Assembly: GCA_016717725.1 (NCBI GenBank)
Contig: JADKFA010000016.1
Location: 22,762-86,761 of the forward strand
Source of the DNA: Bacteroidota bacterium
GTDB lineage: Bacteria > Bacteroidota > Bacteroidia > AKYH767-A > OLB10
DNA: 64,000 nt
Direction of reading: 5' to 3'
Below are positions 19,192-28,525 of the stretch, piece after piece. The notes beneath the pieces were generated by a model. It worked only from the letters and a program-made list of their open reading frames with translations. It was not told the origin of the DNA and searched no databases. Each line of letters starts with the position of its first letter. The stretch's first letter is position 1. The position numbers and the translations under genes are program-made.

Positions 19192-20127
19192 TTAAATTGC
19201 AATACTATCCTCTTTTCGGATTTGATTGGCGTTTTTAAAGTACTTCATCTTAAACCTCCGACTAAAATAAGCAGGATCTTTAAATCCAATTCCATGTGCT
19301 ATTTCCTGAACATTATCCTTTGTAGTACGAAGCAAATAATGCGCTCTCTCTAATCGTTGATTCTCGATATAATCCTGAAGATTTGTATTGGTCATTGTTT
19401 TAAAAAACTGCCCAACATAATCCTTCGAAACGTATGCTAATGCGGCAATTTTTTGATTAGAGAGGTCTCCTCCCAAATTAGTTTGAATGTATTGAATAAT
19501 ATTTACGAGTCGCTTATCAAGTAAAAAACTAATTTTCTCAAAGTTATTTCTGTAGGTCGGATTACTTTCTAAGAAACGACAAATTTGCACAACAATTTCT
19601 TCGGTGAAATTTCTTTGGAGACGATCTTTTCCTAACCGCCTATTTTCTTCTTCATCAATTAAAGATTCCATTAAAAAATTTAATTCTTCAGAATAAGGTA
19701 TCACGATACATGGGAGTTCCAGAATGGAAAAGAATGGAATCGCACCATAAATATGAACATCAAAACCTGTAATAGAAAAAATATCTTTCGATTCATCATA
19801 CCCTTCTGATAGTAATCGGCTTTTTATAAATTGTTCACGATGTTCTGGAGAGCTGAAACCTTCCTTTTCAAAGATGGGATATTTTGCACTTTTTCCATGT
19901 CGAAAGAAAATGGGAGAACCCACTGGCATAAAATAAAAATCGCCAGGATTTATAGGTGTAAAATCACGTTCACCATAAAACGAACCTGACTTTACTTGCA
20001 CCAAAATATTTCTTGGTTCAATAGATCCATTTAATTCAGATGGCTTCATTACTTCTCTCAAAGCTGATCGATAATACTTCACCTGAAGTGATTCAATTAT
20101 CCTACTAAAAGATTCATCTGGAGCCAT
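19192..20127 (-). CDS. AraC family transcriptional regulator
   Basis: 311 residues from the ATG at 20127. The N-terminal half contains a cupin-like sensor region (NPGDFYFMPVGSPIFF). The C-terminal 90 residues hold two helix-turn-helix units: SNQKIAALAYVSKDYVGQFF and DNVQEIAHGIGFKDPAYFSR, the second being the well-conserved AraC signature. A TTG start at 20151 would fall inside the predicted promoter (TAAATTTG at 20149-20156), so the ATG is chosen. It is divergent from the pnuC operon 269 bp away and could regulate it or the flanking peptidase, but this is untested. Confidence 0.9.
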   Translation of the reverse strand: MAPDESFSRIIESLQVKYYRSALREVMKPSELNGSIEPRNILVQVKSGSFYGERDFTPINPGDFYFMPVGSPIFFRHGKSAKYPIFEKEGFSSPEHREQFIKSRLLSEGYDESKDIFSITGFDVHIYGAIPFFSILELPCIVIPYSEELNFLMESLIDEEENRRLGKDRLQRNFTEEIVVQICRFLESNPTYRNNFEKISFLLDKRLVNIIQYIQTNLGGDLSNQKIAALAYVSKDYVGQFFKTMTNTNLQDYIENQRLERAHYLLRTTKDNVQEIAHGIGFKDPAYFSRRFKMKYFKNANQIRKEDSIAI

Positions 20128-20148
20128 TAGAAATAGATATTTCTTAAA

Positions 20149-20179
20149 CAAATTTAACTTTCATTTCCATGTAAAGCAA
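20149..20179 (-). promoter_or_regulatory. Promoter of the AraC-type regulator
   Basis: TAAATTTG (20156-20149 on the minus strand) with a TTG about 20 nt upstream (20179-20177). The predicted start near 20143 leaves a 15-16 nt leader before the ATG at 20127. Confidence 0.5.
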
Positions 20180-20344
20180 TCGAAAATGGCAAAATACAAT
20201 TCTTAGAATAATACAATTTTACAACTCACTGATTAACAATGCATTTATTTGAAATAATTTGGATCTTATTCAAATAAGACAAAAGAAGGAAAGTAGCTCT
20301 AAAACACATTAAACATCGCGTAACCTCTATTAGGCAAACAAACC

Positions 20345-20352
20345 TATTTTTG
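20345..20352 (+). promoter_or_regulatory. -7 element upstream of pnuC
   Basis: TATTTTTG fits TAnnTTTG. Transcription would begin near 20358, about 38 nt before the pnuC ATG. No clear -33 TTG and no recognisable riboswitch was found in the 244 bp gap. Confidence 0.45.
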
Positions 20353-20395
20353 CGAACGCCACAACTCGGCAACCGAAATTCCATCTCACACCATC

Positions 20396-20977
20396 ATGTT
20401 AAAAACACTAGAAATAATTGGTTTTTTATCGGGAATATTTGGTGTTTGGTTGACCATGAAAAAAAATAAATGGTGTTTTCCAATTGGGTTGATCAATGTT
20501 ATTGTTTCACTCTATCTTTTTTTAAAGCAAGGTTTATACGCGGATAGTCTACAACAAATAGTTTACATTTTTCTTCTGTTGTATGGATGGTTTACTTGGA
20601 ACACATCAAAAAGCAAACCTCAACCCACTCTCTTGATCAGCAGATTAAATAACAAAGGAATTATTTTTTCCATTCTCCTAATCGTGTTAACAACACTAAT
20701 GCTTGGGACAACTCTTGCTAAATATACAGATGCTAAATTACCCTTTCTCGATAGTTTTGCTACATCCTGCGCATTCCTTGCACAATACTTTATTGCTCGA
20801 AAAAAAATAGAGACTTGGATTCTTTGGATGATTGTCAATGTAATTTACATAGGTATTTACTTGAATAATGAAATGTATTTATACGTTGGTTTATTTAGTA
20901 TTTATGGTATACTAACTGTGATGGGTTGGAAGTCTTGGAAAATAGAATTAAAAAATCCACATGCAGAAGCTTCCTAA
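20396..20977 (+). CDS. pnuC: Nicotinamide riboside transporter PnuC
   Basis: 193 residues, almost entirely hydrophobic with about seven membrane helices. The PnuC signatures are visible: the N-terminal WCFPIGLINVIVSLYLFLKQ followed by GLYADSLQQ, then LLYGWFTW. It carries nicotinamide riboside across the inner membrane by facilitated diffusion, with trapping by phosphorylation inside. The next gene, a ribosylnicotinamide-kinase-like ATPase, overlaps its 3' end by 17 bp, which strongly supports a nicotinamide riboside salvage role over the related thiamine transporter PnuT. Confidence 0.92.
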   Translation: MLKTLEIIGFLSGIFGVWLTMKKNKWCFPIGLINVIVSLYLFLKQGLYADSLQQIVYIFLLLYGWFTWNTSKSKPQPTLLISRLNNKGIIFSILLIVLTTLMLGTTLAKYTDAKLPFLDSFATSCAFLAQYFIARKKIETWILWMIVNVIYIGIYLNNEMYLYVGLFSIYGILTVMGWKSWKIELKNPHAEAS

Positions 20978-21509
20978 TAAAAAGCAAATCGTTATCGGTA
21001 TTGTCGGTCCAGAAAGTACTGGAAAATCCACGTTGGCTCAGGCGCTTTCTAAACATTTTCAGTTGCATTATGTTCCTGAAATGGCGCGTGAATATTTAAA
21101 CCAATTGGGCAGACCATATCAAGAAGAGGACTTAAAAAAAATTGCCAAAACTCAGCAAGAAGAAGAATTAAAATATCGAAATTCAAACCAATATCTAGTG
21201 ATTTGTGACACCACACTCCTAGTGATAAAAGTCTGGAGTGAATATAAATATCATCGATGTGACGAATGGATTCTTAAAGCTGAAAGTGAATGTTCTTACG
21301 ACCTTTTACTCCTCACTGATATTGATTTACCTTGGGTTGATGATCCAATGAGAGAACATCCAATGGAAAGAAAAGAACTATTTTCAATATACTATCGCGC
21401 ACTCATCCAAAAAAAGGAACCATTTAAGTTAATTTTCGGAAATGAAAAAGAACGATTTGATAAGGCAATACAAGCCATTAAAATGTTAAATACAAACAGT
21501 TCCTTTTGA
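20961..21509 (+). CDS. NadR-type ribosylnicotinamide kinase (AAA_28 ATPase)
   Basis: 182 residues. It has P-loop GPESTGKSTL (about 16-25), the YVPEMAREYLN motif typical of NadR C-terminal domains, and a CDTTLLVIKVW strand holding the catalytic-region Asp. It lacks the N-terminal nucleotidyltransferase and repressor parts of enterobacterial NadR, so it should phosphorylate nicotinamide riboside to NMN but not adenylate it or act as a regulator. Overlap with pnuC indicates translational coupling and metabolic trapping of the imported substrate. Confidence 0.9.
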   Translation: MQKLPNKKQIVIGIVGPESTGKSTLAQALSKHFQLHYVPEMAREYLNQLGRPYQEEDLKKIAKTQQEEELKYRNSNQYLVICDTTLLVIKVWSEYKYHRCDEWILKAESECSYDLLLLTDIDLPWVDDPMREHPMERKELFSIYYRALIQKKEPFKLIFGNEKERFDKAIQAIKMLNTNSSF

Positions 21510-21643
21510 ATATTTGCCATTTTTTTATTGAATAACAGCCCTTTTAACCAATTACATTATAAATCGGCTCAATTTTGACCCGATAATTCCAGTTTTTACG
21601 AGAGGATTCAGGTAGGATGACTACCTTCGCAGTCGAAAATTAA

Positions 21644-23029
21644 ATGATGCAAAATCCCAAAATGAAAATCTGTAATACCATCCTTGATGCCATTGGCAAT
21701 ACCCCTTTGGTTCGCTTAAACAATGTTACTTCCGAAGTAAAAGCTACCGTATTAGCAAAAGTAGAAACTTTTAATCCTGGCAACTCTATCAAGGACCGCA
21801 TGGCTTTAAAAATGATTGAAGATGCTGAAGCAGCAGGTTTACTTAAACCAGGAGGTACCATCATAGAAGGAACAAGTGGAAATACGGGGATGGGATTAGC
21901 CATTGCCGGAATCATCAAAGGATACAAATGTATTTTTACAACAACGGATAAACAATCAAAAGAAAAAGTAGATGCGTTGAGAGCTTATGGTGCTGAGGTA
22001 ATTGTTTGTCCAACGAATGTTGAACCTGAAGATCCACGTTCTTATTATTCTGTTGCGGCACGATTAAAAAAAGAAGTACCAAATAGCTATCATCCTAACC
22101 AATACGACAACCTTTCAAATCGTCAAGCACATTATGAGCAAACTGGTCCAGAAATTTGGGAGCAGACTGATGGTAAAATCACGCATCTTGTAGTTGGAGC
22201 TGGTACAGGTGGAACGGTTACTGGAACGGGAATGTATCTAAAAGAAAAAAATCCAAACATTAAAATTTGGGCAATTGACACCTACGGCTCTGCATTAAAA
22301 AAATACCATGAAACGGGTGTGATTGAAAACTCAGAAATTTATCCGTACGTAACGGAAGGTATCGGAGAAGATTTTATTCCTGAAAACTACGACTTCAAAA
22401 TTATTGATCACTTCGAAAAAGTTACGGATAAAGATGCTGCCATCTATACACGTGAAATTTGCAGGAAAGAAGGTATCTGGGTTGGTAATTCTGCTGGATC
22501 AGCTATCGCAGGAATCATTCAGTTGAAAGATCAATTAAAAGCGGACGATGTAGTGGTTGTTATTTTTCATGATCATGGCTCTCGTTATATTGGTAAAATG
22601 TTCAACGACGATTGGATGCGCAAGATGGGTTACCTTGACAAAGCAGGAATGACAGCACAAGACATAGTCTCCTCTAGAAAAAATGTAGAGATGACTACAA
22701 TCGATAAAAATGAAACCGTAAGCAATGCTTTAAAGCTGATGATGGAAAATCATTACAGCCAACTTCCGGTAACATCCGATGGAAGAATTGTAGGATCCAT
22801 TTTTGAAAACAAAGTGATGAACTTGCTTTTGCAATCGCCCGATAAAAAAGATGTTCGCATAGAAGAAATCATGAGTGCAGCACTTCCCTTTGTAGATATA
22901 ACGACTCCCATCGAAACGATTTCTAAAATGGTTTGCGGAGATTATGAAGCCATCTTAGCAAAAGATTTCAAGCGCGATATGAATTACATTATCACCCGTT
23001 CCGATATTGCGGAATTGATGGTGAAGTAA
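21644..23029 (+). CDS. Cystathionine beta-synthase (PLP enzyme with tandem CBS domains)
   Basis: 461 residues. The N-terminal fold-type II PLP domain has Schiff-base Lys50 in NPGNSIKDRM, the substrate loop EGTSGNTGMG and the phosphate-binding glycine loop VGAGTGGTVTGTG. A pair of CBS domains follows (about 340-461, NYSQLPVT-like HYSQLPVTSDGRIVG). There is no haem-binding N-terminal extension. It likely condenses serine with homocysteine to cystathionine; cysteine synthase activity is the main alternative, but those enzymes normally lack CBS domains. Together with ahcY it suggests methionine-to-cysteine flow. An imperfect -7 box TACCTTCG lies at 21622-21629. Confidence 0.92.
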   Translation: MMQNPKMKICNTILDAIGNTPLVRLNNVTSEVKATVLAKVETFNPGNSIKDRMALKMIEDAEAAGLLKPGGTIIEGTSGNTGMGLAIAGIIKGYKCIFTTTDKQSKEKVDALRAYGAEVIVCPTNVEPEDPRSYYSVAARLKKEVPNSYHPNQYDNLSNRQAHYEQTGPEIWEQTDGKITHLVVGAGTGGTVTGTGMYLKEKNPNIKIWAIDTYGSALKKYHETGVIENSEIYPYVTEGIGEDFIPENYDFKIIDHFEKVTDKDAAIYTREICRKEGIWVGNSAGSAIAGIIQLKDQLKADDVVVVIFHDHGSRYIGKMFNDDWMRKMGYLDKAGMTAQDIVSSRKNVEMTTIDKNETVSNALKLMMENHYSQLPVTSDGRIVGSIFENKVMNLLLQSPDKKDVRIEEIMSAALPFVDITTPIETISKMVCGDYEAILAKDFKRDMNYIITRSDIAELMVK

Positions 23030-23083
23030 TACCTGTTAGCACCCATTAACACTTTTCTTTTCTGACCTTTAATATATCCAACA

Positions 23084-23881
23084 TTGATAGAAGACAACGC
23101 CATTCAATCCACTGATATGCTTGGCAATCTCATTCAATTAAGAAAACCAGCGCAGCGAATTGTGTCGCTTGTTCCGTCGCAAACTGAATTGCTTTTTGAT
23201 TTAGGGTTAAACAAAGAGGTAGTAGGTATTACCAAATTTTGCATTCATCCTGCATCATGGTTTCAGGAAAAAAAAATAGTTGGTGGAACAAAAAATATTC
23301 ACTTAGATGTTATTCGCGAACTAAAACCCGATTTAATTATTGCGAATAAAGAAGAAAACGTTGAAGAAGCCATTCTCGAATTGCAAAAAGAATTTCCAGT
23401 CTGGATTAGTGATGTGAATACTATTCCAGAAGCTTGTTATATGATTAGTGAAATTGGTAAGTTATGCGATCGAACTTCGCTTGCCCAAAATTTCATCTCC
23501 AAAATCAATCAAAACTTTGAATCACTATCGAAAGCTTCTGCCCTTTTAGGTAAAAGAGCAGTTTATTATATTTGGAAAAATCCATGGCTCACAGCAGGAC
23601 ATCATACTTTTATTCATTCGATGCTGGAGGCTTGCGGGCTTCAAAATGAATCTAAGGATATGCGTTACCCTGAATTTCCTCCCGACCAATTGAATAAACT
23701 AGCAGTTGATTATATTTTTCTGTCCTCTGAACCTTACCCTTTTAGAGAGGAAGACAAAGAATATTTATCCCAATTCATCGACAAAAACAAGATTATTTTT
23801 GTGGATGGCACCTATTTTAGCTGGTATGGCACAAGGCTGATAAATGCTCCTTCTTACTTTAAACAGCTTACTTTCTCTTGA
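23084..23881 (+). CDS. BtuF-like helical-backbone metal/cobalamin receptor, no signal peptide
   Basis: 265 residues. RIVSLVPSQTELLFDLGL and the pattern KPDLIIANKEEN mark the periplasmic-binding-protein fold used by BtuF and FecB relatives. No signal peptide is visible and the start is a TTG (23084); an in-frame ATG at 23117 would still leave the conserved core intact. No permease or ATPase genes are adjacent. Either it acts in the cytoplasm or it is a partner of a distant transporter. It overlaps the TTG-start extension of the patatin frame, suggesting co-transcription. Confidence 0.8.
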   Translation: MIEDNAIQSTDMLGNLIQLRKPAQRIVSLVPSQTELLFDLGLNKEVVGITKFCIHPASWFQEKKIVGGTKNIHLDVIRELKPDLIIANKEENVEEAILELQKEFPVWISDVNTIPEACYMISEIGKLCDRTSLAQNFISKINQNFESLSKASALLGKRAVYYIWKNPWLTAGHHTFIHSMLEACGLQNESKDMRYPEFPPDQLNKLAVDYIFLSSEPYPFREEDKEYLSQFIDKNKIIFVDGTYFSWYGTRLINAPSYFKQLTFS

Positions 23882-23904
23882 AATTTTATACAAACATTCG
23901 TTTC

Positions 23905-26220
23905 ATGTATTTTTGTGATGTGATCAAAAAGCATCCCTCAACTTTATTCATCTTTTTAATGATGTGTTTCAGCTTGGTGCTAAGTCCTACGCATGCACAA
24001 AAAGTAGGCTTAGTCTTTAGTGGTGGCGGCGTACGAGGCATGGCGCATTTAGGTGTATTGAAGGCATTAGAAGAAGAAAAGATTCCCATCGATTATATCA
24101 CTGGCACATCAGCAGGCGCTTTAGTGGGAAGTATGTATGCTATTGGAATGACTCCATTGCAAATTGAGCGCGTTTTGATCAGCAGCGATTTTATTAAATG
24201 GGCGGGCGGGATCTATGACGAAGAAAACACCTACTATTTCTTGAAAGATCCTAACGATGCATCGTGGGCTTCCATCAAGTTGATGATTGACTCAATACTT
24301 AAAACACAACTTCCTAGTAATATTGTTAATCCGGCAGGAATTGATTTTAGTTTAATGGAAACCATGGCTGCACCATCCGCATTGGCAAATTATAATTTCG
24401 ACAGCTTGTTGATCCCTTTTCGATGTGTAGCAGCAGACATCACTGCAAAAAAAGCGGTGACATTCAGAGATGGCGACCTTGCTTTAGCGGTGAGAGCAAG
24501 CATGGCGTTTCCATTTTATTTCTCACCCATTCTTCAAGGTAAAAACATCCTGTATGATGGGGGGATTTATAATAATTTCCCTACCGACATCATGCTTAAG
24601 GATTTTCAACCAGATATTATTTTAGGGGTTAGTGTTGCAGGACTCCCTGAATTTCCATCTGAAGGAAATTTTTTAAGTCAATTAAAAACCATGATTGCCC
24701 AGAACACCGCGTATACGGTACCTCGCGAAATTGACCTTTTAATTGAACCACAACTAGACGACATAGGAACGTTTGAGTTTAACAGTGTCCGTCATGCCAT
24801 CGACAGTGGATACGCTGCGACAAAACGTATGATTCCAAAAATTAAAGCTTCTATTTCTCGTACTTTAAATTTAGACAGTTTAAATATGCGAAGAAATTAT
24901 TTCCAAAACAGCATGTTTCAGATTAGTATAGACAATATTTATGTTGAAGGAGTAACTCAAGATCAAAGTAATTATATCCGCTCTGTTTTAAATCCGAAGA
25001 ATGAATGCATGAGTATTAATCAGCTTCGTAAAAACTGGTTTCAATTAGTTGCTGATGAAAATATACGATACTTATTTCCACGATTGGTATTTAATCCAGC
25101 GAGTGGAAATTATGATTTGAATCTTGACGTAAGAAAAAGTCGAGGCATCAAATTAGATTTTGGTGGATTGGTTTCGTCGAAGCCTATAAATACGGGTTTT
25201 GTCAGTGTTCAACGGAATTTTTGGGGATTGCAGAGTGTCAAACTCCTTGGTAATTTCTACTTTGGCAAACTATATAACTCAGCACATTTCAATTTGCGAT
25301 TTTATGTGCCGGGGAGTTTTCCTTTTTATTTAGAGCCTTCAGTAACCGTTAGTCAATTTGATTATTATAAGAGTAGCACAGCTTTCTTTGCCGATGTAAA
25401 ACCATCCTTTTTGGTTCAATATGAAAGAAACTATAGTTTAAACTTAGGCATACCCGTAAAAAATAAAGGAAAGGTTATTGGTGGTTTTAACTTATACCGA
25501 AATAACGATCGTTATTACCTTACTCGACAATTTAGTGAGAATGACACTGCTGATCAAACTTCGCTAGAAGGCTTAAGTGCTTATTTATTATTTGAAAGAA
25601 ATTCATTGAATAGAAAATTCTATGCGGACGAAGGTACTTTTTTTGAATTCAGAGCACGCTACACTTCAGCAGAGGAATATACACGACCTGGAAACACCAA
25701 AATACTTGCCGACACTATTAAAGATAATCACCAGTGGTTTCAACTTCTAATGAAGTATGAAAACTATTTTAAAACTGTAAATTGGTACACCGCTGGTATT
25801 TATATGGAAATGAATTTTAGCGGCATGCCCTTTCTCTCAAATTACATCAGTACAAAATCGCAGATGCCCGCATTTCAACCAATACCCGAAATGCAAACTT
25901 TGTTTCTAGAAACCTATCGCGCCAACAATTATGTAGGCGTTGGATTGAGAAATATATTTAATGTTACCAAAGACTTTGATGTGCGATTAGAAGGTTACTT
26001 CTATCAACCTTTCCAAGAAGTATTACAGAATACAAAATACAAAGCCACTTATGGTGATGCATTTAACAAGAGATATCTGATTGGAACTGTAAATGCAGTT
26101 TATCAAAGCCCTATAGGTCCAATAAGTCTAGCGTTGAATTATATGGAAGAAAGACAAAAGCCTCTTTCCGTTATTTTTCATATTGGATACTTCCTCTTCA
26201 ATAGAAAATCTATTCAATAA
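23905..26220 (+). CDS. Patatin-like phospholipase fused to a BamA-type outer-membrane barrel
   Basis: 771 residues from the ATG at 23905; a TTG at 23878 would add nine residues. A signal segment ending PTHAQ is followed by the patatin domain (about 30-300): oxyanion loop FSGGGVRGMAHLGVL, nucleophile elbow GTSAG and catalytic Asp in YDGGIYNNFP, so the Ser-Asp dyad is complete. The rest has a short POTRA-like segment (IDNIYVEGVTQDQS) and a surface-antigen barrel ending IGYFLFNRKSIQ. This is a two-part plan like PlpD-type autotransporters, placing a lipase at the cell surface. Its stop codon abuts that of der. Confidence 0.92.
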   Translation: MYFCDVIKKHPSTLFIFLMMCFSLVLSPTHAQKVGLVFSGGGVRGMAHLGVLKALEEEKIPIDYITGTSAGALVGSMYAIGMTPLQIERVLISSDFIKWAGGIYDEENTYYFLKDPNDASWASIKLMIDSILKTQLPSNIVNPAGIDFSLMETMAAPSALANYNFDSLLIPFRCVAADITAKKAVTFRDGDLALAVRASMAFPFYFSPILQGKNILYDGGIYNNFPTDIMLKDFQPDIILGVSVAGLPEFPSEGNFLSQLKTMIAQNTAYTVPREIDLLIEPQLDDIGTFEFNSVRHAIDSGYAATKRMIPKIKASISRTLNLDSLNMRRNYFQNSMFQISIDNIYVEGVTQDQSNYIRSVLNPKNECMSINQLRKNWFQLVADENIRYLFPRLVFNPASGNYDLNLDVRKSRGIKLDFGGLVSSKPINTGFVSVQRNFWGLQSVKLLGNFYFGKLYNSAHFNLRFYVPGSFPFYLEPSVTVSQFDYYKSSTAFFADVKPSFLVQYERNYSLNLGIPVKNKGKVIGGFNLYRNNDRYYLTRQFSENDTADQTSLEGLSAYLLFERNSLNRKFYADEGTFFEFRARYTSAEEYTRPGNTKILADTIKDNHQWFQLLMKYENYFKTVNWYTAGIYMEMNFSGMPFLSNYISTKSQMPAFQPIPEMQTLFLETYRANNYVGVGLRNIFNVTKDFDVRLEGYFYQPFQEVLQNTKYKATYGDAFNKRYLIGTVNAVYQSPIGPISLALNYMEERQKPLSVIFHIGYFLFNRKSIQ

Positions 26221-27540
26221 TTAGTTTTCCTTGCTCTTTTCTTTATTTCTAAAATAGATAACGATCGGAACACCACTCAACGGGAAATTTTCGCGCATTT
26301 TGTTTTCGATATAACGCTTGTATGAGGTACCAATATACTGAGGTAAATTCGAAAAGAATGCAAACGTTGGTGAAATTCCTGGAAGCTGTGTGATGTATTT
26401 TATACTGATACTTTTTCCTTTTACTGCTGGAGGTGGATAATGATCAACAAAAGGCAACATGATTTTATTCAATTTAGAGGTAGAAATTTTAGACGTTTTA
26501 TTTTTATAAACTTCCAAGGCTATTTCAAGTGCTTTGTGCAATCTTTGTTTTGTTGTTGCAGATGTGAACACGATGGGCACATCCGTAAATGGAGAAATGC
26601 GCGCACGGATCGCTTCCTCTACTTTCTTGGTAGTTAAGGTATCCTTCTCCACCAAATCCCACTTATTCACGAGAATCACCACGCCCTTCCTATTTCTTTC
26701 GCAGAGCGAAAATATATTTAAATCCTGAGCAGTGATTCCTTGTGTTGCATCAATCATAAACAAACATACATCGGCTTCTTCAATAGCACGGACCGAACGC
26801 ATCACCGAATAAAACTCAATATCTTCACGTACATTTTTTTTCCGTCGTAAACCTGCAGTATCAATTAAAAAAAAATCAAATCCAAAACTGTTAAAACGTT
26901 TATAAATGGTATCACGAGTAGTTCCCGAAATATCGGTTACAATACTTCTTTCTTCTCCGATCAACGAATTTAACAAGGATGATTTTCCAACATTTGGCTG
27001 ACCGATGATGGCTATACGTGGAAGTTCTGGTTCAATAACATCCTCTGGATAAAAGGCTGCTACCATCTCATCCAATAGTTCACCCGTACCACCGCCGCTC
27101 ATTGCCGAAAGTCCGAAAGGTTCACCCAATCCCAAAGCATGAAACTCATGAACATCATGAATACGTGCTGATGAATCCACTTTATTGGCAACTAAAAATA
27201 TTTTTTTCTTTGATTTACGTAATAAGTTTCCAACCTCTTTGTCCATATCCGTAAGTCCAACAGCAACATCTACAACAAATAAAATAATATTTGCTTCGTC
27301 AATAGCTAATTGCACTTGCTTCCGAATTTCCTTTTCGAAAATATCTTCAGACCCGATAATATAACCGCCCGTATCAATCACTGAATACGTGCGACCGATC
27401 CATTCTGCTTTTCCATAATGGCGATCACGTGTAACACCTGAACTCTCGTCCACAATTGCTTTACGCGACTCTGTCAAACGATTAAATAGCGTTGATTTTC
27501 CTACATTGGGGCGACCCACAATGGCAACAATATTAGCCAT
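26221..27540 (-). CDS. der: Ribosome biogenesis GTPase Der (EngA)
   Basis: 439 residues with two tandem GTPase domains and a C-terminal KH-like domain, the unique Der layout. G1 motifs GRPNVGKSTL and GQPNVGKSSL, G3 DTGGY and DTAGL, G4 NKVD and NKWD are all present. The C-terminal domain includes YPPPAVKG and IKYITQLPGISPTF. It is needed for maturation of the 50S subunit. It follows era by 22 bp on the same strand, forming a ribosome-assembly GTPase operon. Its stop is immediately next to the stop of the convergent patatin gene, with no terminator between. Confidence 0.98.
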   Translation of the reverse strand: MANIVAIVGRPNVGKSTLFNRLTESRKAIVDESSGVTRDRHYGKAEWIGRTYSVIDTGGYIIGSEDIFEKEIRKQVQLAIDEANIILFVVDVAVGLTDMDKEVGNLLRKSKKKIFLVANKVDSSARIHDVHEFHALGLGEPFGLSAMSGGGTGELLDEMVAAFYPEDVIEPELPRIAIIGQPNVGKSSLLNSLIGEERSIVTDISGTTRDTIYKRFNSFGFDFFLIDTAGLRRKKNVREDIEFYSVMRSVRAIEEADVCLFMIDATQGITAQDLNIFSLCERNRKGVVILVNKWDLVEKDTLTTKKVEEAIRARISPFTDVPIVFTSATTKQRLHKALEIALEVYKNKTSKISTSKLNKIMLPFVDHYPPPAVKGKSISIKYITQLPGISPTFAFFSNLPQYIGTSYKRYIENKMRENFPLSGVPIVIYFRNKEKSKEN

Positions 27541-27562
27541 GGCTATACTTTATTTTAATACT

Positions 27563-28441
27563 TTATTCGTATCCGAAACGTTTCAACATTTTATCGTTGT
27601 CGCGCCAATCATCCGCTACTTTCACGGTGAATTCGATATACACTTTTTTATTGATGAATTCTTCAATTAATTTTCTAGAGTCGGTGCCTAACTTTTTCAT
27701 AGCGGCTCCACCCTTTCCCAATAAAATTCCTTTTTGTGATTCGCGAGCGCAATAAATGATTACACGAATGCGATCAATTTCTGGACTCTCTTTATATTCT
27801 TCCACGAAAACTTCTACTGAGTATGGAATTTCTTTTTGGAACTGTTGTAATATTCTTCCGCGGATAATTTCAGTAACAAAAAATCGAACATTTCGATCGC
27901 TGATATCTTCGTCTTTATCAAAATAGGCTGGACCTTCGGGCAGCGCACTCACAATTTTTTCTTGCAATAATTCTACTTGAAATTTATGCAATGCTGAAAT
28001 AGGAAGTACGATGGCAGGATTCAACACTTTTTTCCAATGCTCTACAGCTTCCATCACTTCTTCTTGGTTTCCTGTATCCACTTTATTGATTAAAACATAC
28101 AAGGGAACCAATAAGCCTTGAAGTTTAAACAAAAGATCATCGGAAATAGTACGATCTTTCAATTCGGTTACATAAAGCACCAAATCAGCATCGGTCAATG
28201 TCTCATCCACCGCGTGCAGCATCCTTTCGTGCAACTTATAGGCAGGCTTCATAATTCCGGGAGTATCCGAAAAAACGATTTGATAATCGTCGCCATTCAA
28301 AATAGCCTTAATACGGTGACGTGTGGTTTGAGCCTTGGGCGTAACTACAGATAAGTCTTGGCCCATCAATGCGTTAAGTAAAGTACTCTTACCTACATTG
28401 GGCTTTCCAATAATGTTTACGAAACCTGATTTATGCGACAT
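27563..28441 (-). CDS. era: GTPase Era
   Basis: 292 residues from the ATG at 28441 (MSHKSGFVNIIGKPNVGKST). GTPase motifs: GKPNVGKST (G1), SDTPGI (G3), NKVD (G4), SAL (G5). The C-terminal KH domain has the RNA-binding GKGG of LLGKGGAAMKKLG. Era binds the 3' end of 16S rRNA during 30S maturation. The frame is open further upstream to 28486, but a TATCTTTG promoter box (28448-28455) sits only about 6 nt before this ATG, so the shorter form is preferred and the mRNA may be leaderless. Confidence 0.97.
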   Translation of the reverse strand: MSHKSGFVNIIGKPNVGKSTLLNALMGQDLSVVTPKAQTTRHRIKAILNGDDYQIVFSDTPGIMKPAYKLHERMLHAVDETLTDADLVLYVTELKDRTISDDLLFKLQGLLVPLYVLINKVDTGNQEEVMEAVEHWKKVLNPAIVLPISALHKFQVELLQEKIVSALPEGPAYFDKDEDISDRNVRFFVTEIIRGRILQQFQKEIPYSVEVFVEEYKESPEIDRIRVIIYCARESQKGILLGKGGAAMKKLGTDSRKLIEEFINKKVYIEFTVKVADDWRDNDKMLKRFGYE

Positions 28442-28447
28442 GGGGGG

Positions 28448-28455
28448 CAAAGATA
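28448..28455 (-). promoter_or_regulatory. -7 promoter element of era-der
   Basis: TATCTTTG on the minus strand matches TAnnTTTG and ends 6 nt before the era ATG, so transcription would start at or next to the start codon. Confidence 0.45.
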
Positions 28456-28525
28456 AGAAATTGAGGCATGAGGAATAAATAATCATTTGATTATGTTTAT
28501 TTTAGCAAATCAAATCAACAACCAC

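Noticed and set aside
19192..20151. TTG start at 20151 for the AraC-type regulator
   Set aside because: It falls inside the predicted -7 box; the ATG at 20127 is downstream and gives a normal N-terminus.
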